Assembly (NCBI GenBank): GCA_964565925.1 | Contig: CAZMGV010000021.1 | Coordinates: forward strand, 1-64,000 | Direction of reading: 5' to 3' | DNA: 64,000 nucleotides | Source: CAZMGV01 sp964565925 | GTDB taxonomy: Bacteria > JAGRBM01 > JAHCIT01 | Shown here: piece by piece, positions 24,342 to 32,029 of the stretch | How positions within the stretch are numbered: the stretch's first letter is position 1 | Layout: each line of letters begins with the position of its first letter | Translations under genes and position numbers: made by a program | The notes under the pieces: generated by a model | What the model saw: only the letters and a program-made list of their open reading frames with translations | The model's database searches: none | Told to the model about the DNA's origin: nothing

Positions 24342-25490
24342 TCATTCGAGCCCGAGCTTACGCGCGATAATCACCTTCATAACCTCGTTGGTTCCGGCGA
24401 AGATCGACTGCACCCGCGCATCGGTATACATGCGGGCGATCGGGTATTCCGTCATGTAGCCGTAGCCGCCGTGAAGCTGGAGGCAACGGTCGACCACCGT
24501 CTTCAAGGTGTCGGTCACCCAGTATTTCGCCATGGAGACCTCTTTCACGACGTCTTTCCCGGCAATATGGGCTTCGATCAGCCTGTCCACGAACGCCTGC
24601 CCGACTTCGACCTGCGTGGCGCATTCGGCCAGCACGAACTGGGTGTTCTGCATCTTGCCCAGCGGCGCGCCGAATACCTCCCGCTCCTTCACGTATTTGA
24701 CCGTGTGATCGACAGCCGACGCCATGTTCGCCATGCAACGCACGGCGACCACGAGCCGTTCCTGCTGGAGTTTCGTCATCAGCTGGTAGAAGCCCTTGTT
24801 CTCCTCGCCGAGCAGATGCGAGCGAGGCACCCGCACGTCTTCCAGGAACAGTTCCGAGGTGTCGTTTGCCTTGAGGCCGATCTTCTTCAGGTTGCGGCCC
24901 TTTCGGAAACCGGGCAGCGAGGTATCGACGAGGAACAGCGAAATCCCCTTGTAAGGAGGATTCGCATCGGGGTTGGTCTTGGCGGCGATCACCACCCAGT
25001 CGCAGAGCTGGCCGTTGGTGATAAACGTTTTCTGGCCGCTGATGACATAGTCGTCCCCGTCCTTGCGCGCCGTCGTCTGGATACCGGCCAGGTTCGACCC
25101 GTAGCCGGGTTCGGTCATGCCGACGGCAAGTATCTTGTCGCCCGTGAGCAGCCCCGGCAGCACCTGCTTTTTCAGTTCCGGTTTCAGCCAGTCGACCAGA
25201 TACGGGGCCACCACATCGTTGTGCAGCGACAGGCCGAAACCGGCCACATTCGCCCGTCCGACTTCCTCGATCAGCACCACCGAATAGAGCCAGTCGGCCC
25301 CGGCGCCGCCGAACTCTTCCGGCATCCAGGGAACGAGGTAACCCTGCTTGCCAGCCTTCTTCCACACGTCACGGGAAACCATGCCGGCGTCTTCATACTC
25401 TTCGTAGTGCGGGACCACTTCCTTCTCCAGAAACTTGCGGAAGTTCTGGCGGAAGAGATCGTGCTCCGGTTTAAACAGCGTGCGTTCCAT
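24342..25490 (-). CDS. Acyl-CoA dehydrogenase
   Basis: FAD-dependent alpha,beta-dehydrogenation of an acyl-CoA, electrons passing to ETF. A 382-aa protein of normal length. Visible: N-terminal helical domain, the beta-domain signature VGMTEPGYGSNLAGIQTTA, FITNG and the C-terminal flavin/adenine region LHGGYGYMTEYPIARMYTDARVQSIFAGTNEVM, with Glu of GTNE in the place of the catalytic base. Closest feel is long-chain type. The tandem GST-N gene lies just upstream in the same direction (39 bp), so they likely share an operon. Confidence 0.95.
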   Translation of the reverse strand: MERTLFKPEHDLFRQNFRKFLEKEVVPHYEEYEDAGMVSRDVWKKAGKQGYLVPWMPEEFGGAGADWLYSVVLIEEVGRANVAGFGLSLHNDVVAPYLVDWLKPELKKQVLPGLLTGDKILAVGMTEPGYGSNLAGIQTTARKDGDDYVISGQKTFITNGQLCDWVVIAAKTNPDANPPYKGISLFLVDTSLPGFRKGRNLKKIGLKANDTSELFLEDVRVPRSHLLGEENKGFYQLMTKLQQERLVVAVRCMANMASAVDHTVKYVKEREVFGAPLGKMQNTQFVLAECATQVEVGQAFVDRLIEAHIAGKDVVKEVSMAKYWVTDTLKTVVDRCLQLHGGYGYMTEYPIARMYTDARVQSIFAGTNEVMKVIIARKLGLE

Positions 25491-25529
25491 TTGTGTTCCT
25501 GTTCAGACGGCTCCGGTGAGAGAAGCCGT

Positions 25530-26225
25530 TCATGCACCGTAGGTGCTGTTCAGATATCTGCGGATATCGGCCGACTCGAACATGGCCTTGCCGGTGTTCG
25601 GGTCGACCAGATACGGGACCATCATTTTGCCGGAAAGCTTCACGAACTCCTCGCGGCTCGGGCTTTTCTTTCCCACGTTATGGAGAAGATAGGGAAGCTC
25701 CAGCTCGCAGAGCGTCTCCCGGGCGATACGGCAGTATGGACTTCCCTCGAAGCTGTACAGTTCCAGCATCTTGTCGGGACGTTTCGACGGGCGCGCCCGG
25801 CCGCCGCGGGCCGTACGGCTCGCCGACGCGAGCATCGACGTGAAGTTGGCCAGCGGATCGATGGCGAGCAGCGGCCCCGGGGAACGGCCGCCGTAATTCT
25901 TGAACAGATAGGTGATGATGTCGGCCGATTCGTAGAGCTGCACGCCGGTGTTCGGGTCCACGAGGAACGGGAACATCTCCTTGCCGCCCAGCTGTTTCAC
26001 CTTCGGGCGGTAGATCTGGCCGCCCTTGGGGCACGGATAGATGACCGCTTCCAGATCGAGTTCGGTGAGCGCTTCTCGGACTTTCCGGCAGAAGGGGCAG
26101 TTCTCGAATTCGTAGAGTTCCAGCGGACGGCCCGGCCGCTTGGCGGGGGCCTCGGCGACGACACCGGCGCCCAGCCTGGCGATCGTGGCGAGCAGGGACG
26201 ATCCGATATCCAGCGGCGTGCTCAA
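25530..26225 (-). CDS. Tandem GST N-terminal (thioredoxin-fold) domain protein
   Basis: A 231-aa protein with two thioredoxin-like domains. Domain 1 (about 33-115): LELYEFENCPFCRKVREAL, then EMFPFLVDPNTGVQLYESADIITYLF. Domain 2 (about 150-230): LELYSFEGSPYCRIARETL, then MMVPYLVDPNTGKAMFESADIRRYL. Both keep the cis-Pro and ESADI motif that binds glutathione; the first keeps CPFC, the second has SPYC with one Cys lost. No GST C-terminal domain. Likely glutathione- or thiol-dependent reductase or transferase. Upstream of an acyl-CoA dehydrogenase and divergent from another pair. Confidence 0.87.
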   Translation of the reverse strand: MSTPLDIGSSLLATIARLGAGVVAEAPAKRPGRPLELYEFENCPFCRKVREALTELDLEAVIYPCPKGGQIYRPKVKQLGGKEMFPFLVDPNTGVQLYESADIITYLFKNYGGRSPGPLLAIDPLANFTSMLASASRTARGGRARPSKRPDKMLELYSFEGSPYCRIARETLCELELPYLLHNVGKKSPSREEFVKLSGKMMVPYLVDPNTGKAMFESADIRRYLNSTYGA

Positions 26226-26364
26226 AGGTTATGTCACTCCCTTAAAACCCCGTTTGGAGCGGGCTCAATCCGACCATGTAATGGAACTCCCCGCGGATGC
26301 AAGAGCGCCGCTGCGCCGGCTGTCACGTGAAACTCCGTCAGCAGTTCGCCGTCCAGTTCCGCAC

Positions 26365-26378
26365 TGACTCGCGAGTCA
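26365..26378. promoter_or_regulatory. 14-bp perfect palindrome between divergent lipid genes
   Basis: TGACTCGCGAGTCA is a perfect palindrome, 139 bp upstream of the GST-N gene start and 115 bp upstream of the acyl-CoA dehydrogenase at 26494. Such TGACT-N4-AGTCA sites are typical of TetR-family regulators of lipid degradation; the cognate regulator is not in the window. Confidence 0.55.
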
Positions 26379-26493
26379 ATTTCGCGCTCAATAGAAATCA
26401 CAGTTTTTAGACGTCTGGTTGGCGCGGCCTGTCCGGACGGCTACGAAAGCGGGGCCGGGAAACCCGGTTCTATTGAAGGAGAAGCGTTCCGCC

Positions 26494-27681
26494 ATGGACA
26501 TGTCATTCACTCCCGAGCAGATCAAATTCCGCGAAGAGGTCCGCGCCTGGATCCAGGGCGCGATGCCCGCCCACATCAGGACGAAAGCACAGAACGGTGC
26601 CCACTTCGAACACGAAGACACGATGGAGTGGCACAGGATTCTGGCCAAGAAGGGCTGGGCCGCGCCCCACTGGCCAAAGGAAGTCGGCGGCACCGGCTGG
26701 GACGCCACCCAGCGGTTCATCTGGGTCGAGGAGTGCTCGCGCGCGAACACGCCGCCGCTCTCGCCGTTCGGGCTCTCCATGGTGGGTCCGCTGATCATCC
26801 AGTTCGGCACACCGGAGCAGAAAGCCCGATTCCTGCCGAAGATTCTCGCCGGCGAGGAAGTGTGGTGCCAGGGCTACTCCGAGCCCAACGCCGGTTCCGA
26901 TCTCGCCAGCCTGCGGCTGAAGGCCGACAAGGACGGTGACTACTATGTCCTGAACGGACAGAAGACCTGGACGACGTACGCACAGCATGCAGACTGGATC
27001 TTCGTGCTCTGCCGCACGAAGGCCGACGGCAAGCAGCAGGAAGGCATCACCTTCGTGCTCGTGGACGTGAAAAACACCCCGGGTGTCACGGTCAAGCCGT
27101 TCCTCACGACCGGCGGCACACCGGCTTTCTCGGAAACCTGGTTCGAGAACGCCAGGGTCCCCCAGTCCAACCGCGTCGGCACTGAAAACGGCGGCTGGAC
27201 GATGGCGAAGGCGCTGCTCGGCCATGAACGCACGATGATCGCCGGCGTCGGTGAAACCCGCCGCTACATCAATCTGCTGAAACGCATCGCGAAGGAAACC
27301 CCTGTCGGCACGAAGACGCTGCTCGACGACCCGCAGTTCAAGAAACGCATTGCCGCGCTCGAAATCAAGCACCGGGCGCTCATGGTGGCCAACTACCGGA
27401 CGCTCTCGGCCGCCCAGCTCGGCCGCGCGCCCGGTCCCGAGAGTTCGATTCTCAAGCTGATCGGCTCGGAACTCCAGCAATTCGCCTTCGAGCTGATGAT
27501 GGACGCCATGGGTCACGACGCGCTCGGCTGGTTCGACTCCGGAGACAACGCCCTGCCCAAGCACGAGCAGTGGGTCGCCTCCCAGTACAACTACCTGCGT
27601 GCCACCACCATTTACGGCGGCTCGAACGAGATCCAGCGAAACATCATCGCCAAGCTGATTCTCCAGCTGCCCGGCGCGTGA
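26494..27681 (+). CDS. Acyl-CoA dehydrogenase, catalytic subunit of a pair
   Basis: A 395-aa acyl-CoA dehydrogenase. Visible: CQGYSEPNAGSDLASLRLKA in the beta domain, LNGQKTWTTYAQHADW, ENARVPQSNRVG and C-terminal ATTIYGGSNEIQRNIIA with the Glu that acts as base. GAAGGAGAA precedes the ATG. It is followed 31 bp later by a second, diverged dehydrogenase lacking this Glu. Adjacent unequal pairs like this form alpha2beta2 enzymes in mycobacterial steroid side-chain degradation (FadE26-27, FadE28-29), so a shared active site is likely. Confidence 0.94.
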   Translation: MDMSFTPEQIKFREEVRAWIQGAMPAHIRTKAQNGAHFEHEDTMEWHRILAKKGWAAPHWPKEVGGTGWDATQRFIWVEECSRANTPPLSPFGLSMVGPLIIQFGTPEQKARFLPKILAGEEVWCQGYSEPNAGSDLASLRLKADKDGDYYVLNGQKTWTTYAQHADWIFVLCRTKADGKQQEGITFVLVDVKNTPGVTVKPFLTTGGTPAFSETWFENARVPQSNRVGTENGGWTMAKALLGHERTMIAGVGETRRYINLLKRIAKETPVGTKTLLDDPQFKKRIAALEIKHRALMVANYRTLSAAQLGRAPGPESSILKLIGSELQQFAFELMMDAMGHDALGWFDSGDNALPKHEQWVASQYNYLRATTIYGGSNEIQRNIIAKLILQLPGA

Positions 27682-27712
27682 TCCCGCAACTTCCGACTGA
27701 GGACAAGAGACC

Positions 27713-28873
27713 ATGAATTTCGACCTTAACGATGAACAGAAGATGCTCGTGGCGGCCGCCGCCAAATGGGTGAAGAACGACTCGAACGTGGAGCGGTTCC
27801 GCAAGGCCCGCGCCACCGCACAGGGCTGGGACAAGGCCGTCTGGAAGAAGATGGCGGAGAACGGCTGGATGGGCGTGGCCTATTCGGAAGAAGCCGGAGG
27901 ATTCGGCGGCACGTTCGTCGACATCGCGCTGATTCTGGAACAACTGGGCCGCGGCCTCGTGCCCGAACCCTATATCGCCTCGGTGATTCTGGCCGGCGAG
28001 GCGATCGCCCGGCTCGGAACCCCCGCCCAGCGCGAGAAGTTCCTGACGCCCATGATCGAAGGAAACACGACGCTGGCGCTTGCCTATGCGGAGAAGCAGA
28101 GCCGCTATAACCTGAACGACTGCCTGACGAAGGCGGAAAAATCAGGCTCCGGCTACAAGATCTCCGGCGAGAAGCGCTGGGTGCTGAACGGCCACGCCGC
28201 CGACCAGATCGTTGTGGCGGCCCGGACCTCCGGCGGACAGCTGGACGCGAGCGGCCTCAGCTTCTTCATCGTGGACGCAAATGCCAAGGGACTTACCCGG
28301 ACGGCGGTGAACGGCATGGACGGCCAGAAGACCGGCCTTCTCAAGTTCGACAACGTGGAACTCCCGGCCGACCGGCTGCTCGGCAAGGAAGGCGCGGCGC
28401 TCTCGGAACTGGAACGCATCGTCGACCGCGGAGCCGCGGCGGCCTGCGCCGAAGCCCAGGGCGGCATCAACGAAATGTTCGAGCGAACGGTGCTGTATCT
28501 CAAGCAGCGCGAGCAGTTCGGCAAGCCCATCGGCACCTTCCAGGCACTCCAGCACCGGGCGGCCGACATGTTCGCCCAGGTGGAGCTCTGCAAGTCGATG
28601 ATGATTCTGGCCGCTATCAAGGCGGACGAAACCGACGAAACGGAACGCAAGGAACAGATCTCCGCCGCCAAGGCCTATCTCACCGAAGGCGGCTGGGTGG
28701 TCCAGAAGCAGACGATCCAGCTCCACGGCGGCATCGGCATCACGGACGAGCAGGACGTGGGCCTGTTCTTCAAGCGCGTACGCGTACTGCAGGGTCTGTT
28801 CGGCGACGCCGACCACCACACGGAACGGTTCGCCTCGCTCTCCAGCTTCACGCGCGAAATCAGAAGCGCCTGA
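27713..28873 (+). CDS. Acyl-CoA dehydrogenase, partner subunit lacking the catalytic Glu
   Basis: A 386-aa homologue of the preceding protein. It keeps N-terminal YSEEAGGFGGT, RWVLNGHAADQIVVAAR and IQLHGGIGITDEQDV, but the C-terminal segment reads LFGDADHHTER where the catalytic Glu motif should be, and the beta-domain signature is altered to LAYAEKQSRYNL. The lost base and adjacency to a normal subunit suggest a structural or cofactor-binding subunit of a heterotetramer. Substrate unknown; large or cyclic acyl-CoAs would fit. Confidence 0.93.
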   Translation: MNFDLNDEQKMLVAAAAKWVKNDSNVERFRKARATAQGWDKAVWKKMAENGWMGVAYSEEAGGFGGTFVDIALILEQLGRGLVPEPYIASVILAGEAIARLGTPAQREKFLTPMIEGNTTLALAYAEKQSRYNLNDCLTKAEKSGSGYKISGEKRWVLNGHAADQIVVAARTSGGQLDASGLSFFIVDANAKGLTRTAVNGMDGQKTGLLKFDNVELPADRLLGKEGAALSELERIVDRGAAAACAEAQGGINEMFERTVLYLKQREQFGKPIGTFQALQHRAADMFAQVELCKSMMILAAIKADETDETERKEQISAAKAYLTEGGWVVQKQTIQLHGGIGITDEQDVGLFFKRVRVLQGLFGDADHHTERFASLSSFTREIRSA

Positions 28874-28891
28874 CAGCGAACAACTGTAAAA

Positions 28892-28930
28892 GAAAACGGG
28901 GAGCGGCAGGCCGCTCCCCGTTTTCTTTTT
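28892..28930. terminator. Bidirectional terminator between converging genes
   Basis: A perfect 15-bp inverted repeat, 28892-28906 with 28911-28925 (core CGGGGAGCGG/CCGCTCCCCG), 4-nt loop, T-tract on the plus strand and matching A/T run for the minus strand. A near-identical hairpin lies at 30020-30051 after the paralogous lipoprotein gene. Confidence 0.9.
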
Positions 28931-28943
28931 CAAACCGTCGAGC

Positions 28944-29786
28944 TTATTCGCGAGCGGTGCACTGCAGCGTCACCGGAATCTCCTGGCTCGCCTGACCCGT
29001 CACATCAATCGTCGCCGTGGCAGACGTCGTGCCGTCATAAACCATGGAGAAGGTGAAACCGGTCGAGCCGATGGACACCGTCCCGCTCGGGCAGGTTCCG
29101 TCATTACAGACCGAGTAGGAGTCCTTGCCTTCGCCATAGGTGATCGCGAACACCAGCGCATCCACGCCCGGGATTCCGTCCAGTTCCGGAACATCCAGAG
29201 AAACAGTCGTCTCGCCGTAGATATCCGAACAGGGATCGCCGGTCGTAATATCGTAGCTGCCGTCCGAGGTGGACGTAGAGTCTCCGAATTTGACCTCGGA
29301 TGTGGAATCAACACTCCAGTCTGTGCCCGAGGACCAAACCGCCGTCGTGCTGATCGTCAGCTCCGCGCCATTTTCGCTATTAAGGGTTTCGGTCGTATCA
29401 ATCGTGACCGTGGCGGGGTTCGAGAAAGTGACCGTGAGTTCGCCGGAGGTGATATTGGGCATGAAGGTATCGCAGGGGAACGTGATGGTCACAACCGCGC
29501 CGTCGGCAACGGCGCAGGCGTCGTCAATGGCGTTCGCATACGCGGTCGCCGCGTTAGCGGGCGTCGGTGTTACGTCCGTCGCGGAAATACCGCTGCCGTC
29601 AATCAGCGACAGAAGGGCCCCTTCCGTCTCAGCGCCCTGGGCGCTGCCCACCACCGAGTCAGCGAAGCCGTTGCCGGTGCCGCCGGTGCCGCTACCGCTG
29701 CTGCTGCAGGCCGACGAACCGAGGGCGAGCGCGAGCGAGAGGCCGCCCATCGCGATTGTGCTTAGAACCAGATTCTTCTTGAACAT
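28944..29786 (-). CDS. Lipoprotein, paralogue 1 of tandem pair
   Basis: A 280-aa protein with lipoprotein signal (LSLALALGSSAC-SSSG). Gly/Ser linker, then a Thr/Asp/Ser-rich, beta-rich domain with six Cys in a pattern shared with its neighbour: DDAC, FPC, GDPCSDI, SVCNDGTC and a terminal LQCTARE. N-terminal 45 and C-terminal 60 or so residues match paralogue 2 closely, the middle is diverged. No family recognised; probably an outer-membrane surface protein. Leader (29787-29955) and terminator are also duplicated. Confidence 0.78.
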   Translation of the reverse strand: MFKKNLVLSTIAMGGLSLALALGSSACSSSGSGTGGTGNGFADSVVGSAQGAETEGALLSLIDGSGISATDVTPTPANAATAYANAIDDACAVADGAVVTITFPCDTFMPNITSGELTVTFSNPATVTIDTTETLNSENGAELTISTTAVWSSGTDWSVDSTSEVKFGDSTSTSDGSYDITTGDPCSDIYGETTVSLDVPELDGIPGVDALVFAITYGEGKDSYSVCNDGTCPSGTVSIGSTGFTFSMVYDGTTSATATIDVTGQASQEIPVTLQCTARE

Positions 29787-29955
29787 GTAAACATAACTCC
29801 TGTTTAGACCCGAACCCTTCCCGGATTCCGGCAGAGCCCTCTTCGGGCCCCATGGGGTTGATGGATGAGCCGTTCTCCGGGACCGGTCGAACAGCGGCTG
29901 ACGGAGGCACTTTAGTGAATGGACGAAGAGTCGTTAAGTAAGCGCCATCACTTAA
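29787..29955 (-). promoter_or_regulatory. Conserved leader of lipoprotein paralogue 1
   Basis: The 116 nt before the ATG (29787-29902) match the leader of paralogue 2 (30932-31047) with only two substitutions. The transcript can form several hairpins, including GGCCC/GGGCU with loop GAAGA and CCGG/CCGG next to it, then AGGAG ten bases before the start. An imperfect inverted repeat TTAAGTAA/TCACTTAA (29934-29955) lies at its upstream end. No known riboswitch motif was found. Confidence 0.55.
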
Positions 29956-30019
29956 TGCATTTTTTCACAGATACATATCAAAACGATACGCTTAGCCAAT
30001 TGGTTCCGTTGCAACAATG

Positions 30020-30051
30020 AAAACGGGGAGCGGCGTGCCGCTCCCCGTTTT
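30020..30051 (-). terminator. Terminator after lipoprotein paralogue 2
   Basis: A perfect 14-bp stem (30020-30033 with 30038-30051, core ACGGGGAGCGG) with loop CGTG, followed on the minus strand by TTTTCATTG. It is nearly the same hairpin as at 28892. Confidence 0.85.
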
Positions 30052-30070
30052 GCGTTTCAGACCGTCGCGA

Positions 30071-30931
30071 TTATTCGCGAGGCGTGCACTGGAGAGTCGA
30101 CGTGACGGTCTCGTCAACACCGCCGGCCGGAGCCGAGATGGTGATCGACGCGGTCGTCGTGCCGTCGAAAGTCGCCGTGATCGTGTAGACGCCTTCCAGG
30201 CCGATCTCGAACTCGCCGTCCGGGCAGGTCCCGTCGTTGCAGACCGAGTAGTCGGTGTAGGTACCGGCGAAGGTCGGCGAAACCGGCAGATCCGCCAGTT
30301 CCGGCGTATCCAGTTCGACCACTACATCACCATTGATCGTCGAGCACGGGTCGTCCACAGCGATCGTGTATTCGCCCGAGGTCGTCGAGGTCGCACCGCC
30401 GAAGGTCACGACGCTGTCAGAGGTTACCGTCCAGGTACCGCCGCTGAACGTCGCGCTGGAGTTGATCTCCATCGTCACGCCGGCTTCGGTCGTCAGAACG
30501 TCTTCCGGGTCCGTCACGAACGTCACCGAATCGTCGGTGTCTTCGAACGTCACCGTGATCGTGCCGGAGGTGAACTGAGAGAGGCCGTCGTTCGTGCACG
30601 GCGTGCTGAGGTCGATCGTCACCACGTTGAGCGGGTCAACCGTTGCGCAGGAGCCAACGGCAGTCGCGTAGGCAGCCGCGGCGTCGTTCTCGTTAGACAC
30701 AGCGGTTTTGAATTCAATTGACGCAGTGCCGTTCAGAATAGTGCCGTCAGCCAGCGTGAGCAGGGTATTTTCAGTTTCGGCACCTTGCGAGCTGGCGAGA
30801 ACTGAATCGGCCAAGCCGTTGCCGGAGCCCGAGCCGCCACCGCTGCTGCTGCAGGCCGACGAACCGAGGGCCAACGCGAGCGAGAGGCCGCCCATCGCGA
30901 TAGTATTCAGTACAAAATTCTTCTTGAACAT
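30071..30931 (-). CDS. Lipoprotein, paralogue 2 of tandem pair
   Basis: A 286-aa protein. Signal peptide is nearly identical to paralogue 1 (FVLNTIAMGGLSLALALGSSAC reads the same in structure). After a Gly/Ser linker come GLADSVLASSQGAETE (almost shared), a diverged beta-rich centre, then conserved DDPCST, YSVCNDGTCPDG and terminal LQCTPRE. Six mature Cys are conserved between the two. Likely an exposed beta-sandwich. Leftward, with its own leader and terminator, so each copy is a separate unit. Confidence 0.78.
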   Translation of the reverse strand: MFKKNFVLNTIAMGGLSLALALGSSACSSSGGGSGSGNGLADSVLASSQGAETENTLLTLADGTILNGTASIEFKTAVSNENDAAAAYATAVGSCATVDPLNVVTIDLSTPCTNDGLSQFTSGTITVTFEDTDDSVTFVTDPEDVLTTEAGVTMEINSSATFSGGTWTVTSDSVVTFGGATSTTSGEYTIAVDDPCSTINGDVVVELDTPELADLPVSPTFAGTYTDYSVCNDGTCPDGEFEIGLEGVYTITATFDGTTTASITISAPAGGVDETVTSTLQCTPRE

Positions 30932-31101
30932 GTAAACGTAACTCCTGTTTAGACCCGAACCCTTCCCGGATTCCGGCGGAGCCCTCTTCGGGCCCCATGG
31001 GGTTGATGGATGAGCCGTTCTCCGGGACCGGTCGAACAGCGGCTGACCGGGAACACCTTAGTGAATGAATGAAGAGTCGTTAAGTGAGCACCGTCACTTA
31101 A
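30932..31101 (-). promoter_or_regulatory. Conserved leader of lipoprotein paralogue 2, with palindromic operator
   Basis: 116 nt (30932-31047) differ at only two positions from the leader of paralogue 1. At its upstream end a perfect inverted repeat TTAAGTGA-N6-TCACTTAA (31080-31101) is a likely protein-binding site. The region ends 36 bp from the next gene's stop, so the promoter overlaps that neighbour's 3' end. Confidence 0.55.
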
Positions 31102-31136
31102 TGCACTTTTTAGCGGTATACCAGAACGGTACAGAA

Positions 31137-31901
31137 TCAGGGTTTCTGGAGGCGTTTGCCACCGGCAGAGAACCGGGACGATTTCGCGAGACCCCACCGG
31201 TTCATGCGGAACTCCATGGCGGTTTCCAGCACGCCGAGGCCGTACTGAACCGACCGCTTGAACGAGATCGATGACGCGTCCTCGAAATAGAGAGTGGGGC
31301 AGGTGACTTCGCAGATGTCGAACCCGAAATAGATCGCCTGGGCGAGCATCTGATTGTCGAAGACGAAGTCGTCGGAGTTTTCCTCGAGCGGCAGGGTTTC
31401 GAGCAGTTTGCGGCTGAACGCCCGGTAGCCGGTGTGATACTCCGACAGCTTGTAGCTGACCATCAGGTTTTCCGAGAGCGTCAGCATCCGGTTGAACACG
31501 TATTTGTAAAACGGCATTCCGCCACGGAGCGCGCCGGTACCCAGAATCCGGGAGCCCAGCGTGCAGTGGTACAGGTCGTAGGCGATCGGAGCCACCATCG
31601 CGGGCAGCAGCTTCGGCGTGTACTGGTAGTCGGGATGGACCATCACGACGATGTCGGCGCCGCGTTTCAGCGCTTCCGTGTAACAGGTCTTCTGGTTACC
31701 GCCGTAGCCCCGGTTTTTGGGGTGGCGGATACAGGGAAGCCCCAGGGCCCTGGCGCGCGCCTCGGTCTGGTCGCTCGAATGGTCGTCCACGACGAGAATC
31801 TCGTCCACGACCTCTCGGGGGACCTCGGAAACGGTACGTTCGAGGGTTTTCTCCGCATTATAGGCGGGCATCACGCAGACCACTTTTTTGCCGTTCATCA
31901 T
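31137..31901 (-). CDS. Family 2 glycosyltransferase (DPM1-like)
   Basis: A 254-aa GT-A fold enzyme transferring a sugar from a nucleotide donor. Visible: VVCVMPAYNAEKTLERTV, EILVVDDHSSDQT with donor-binding Asp, NRGYGGNQK, then VMVHPDYQYTP where the DxD-type metal site is HPD, and LSEYHTGYRAFSRKLLE. The pattern matches polyprenol-phosphate glycosyltransferases, but without C-terminal membrane helices. Two adjacent ATGs (31901, 31898) are equivalent starts. Acceptor unknown; likely a polyprenyl phosphate or envelope glycan. Confidence 0.9.
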   Translation of the reverse strand: MMNGKKVVCVMPAYNAEKTLERTVSEVPREVVDEILVVDDHSSDQTEARARALGLPCIRHPKNRGYGGNQKTCYTEALKRGADIVVMVHPDYQYTPKLLPAMVAPIAYDLYHCTLGSRILGTGALRGGMPFYKYVFNRMLTLSENLMVSYKLSEYHTGYRAFSRKLLETLPLEENSDDFVFDNQMLAQAIYFGFDICEVTCPTLYFEDASSISFKRSVQYGLGVLETAMEFRMNRWGLAKSSRFSAGGKRLQKP

Positions 31902-32029
31902 GCTGGCGCCAAGAATAGCCACAGAACCCGGCTGAAGGGAACGCGGGCCGGAACTTCTCCACAATCAATTCACAGCCCCGAATTTTCGGGTTGTGGCCCC
32001 GCGCGGGCGATGCTACTGACACGGGTCCG

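Noticed and set aside
24471..26330. A 619-codon open frame on the plus strand across two leftward lipid genes
   Set aside because: It is antisense to an acyl-CoA dehydrogenase and the tandem GST-N gene, both with full family motifs; long antisense frames are common in GC-rich DNA.
28892..30051. The two identical terminator hairpins as a mobile repeat
   Set aside because: They are explained by tandem duplication of the whole lipoprotein unit with leader and terminator.
29787..31101. c-di-GMP or cobalamin riboswitch in the duplicated leader
   Set aside because: Neither the GACGCAAAGCC-like core of c-di-GMP-I nor a cobalamin box is present.
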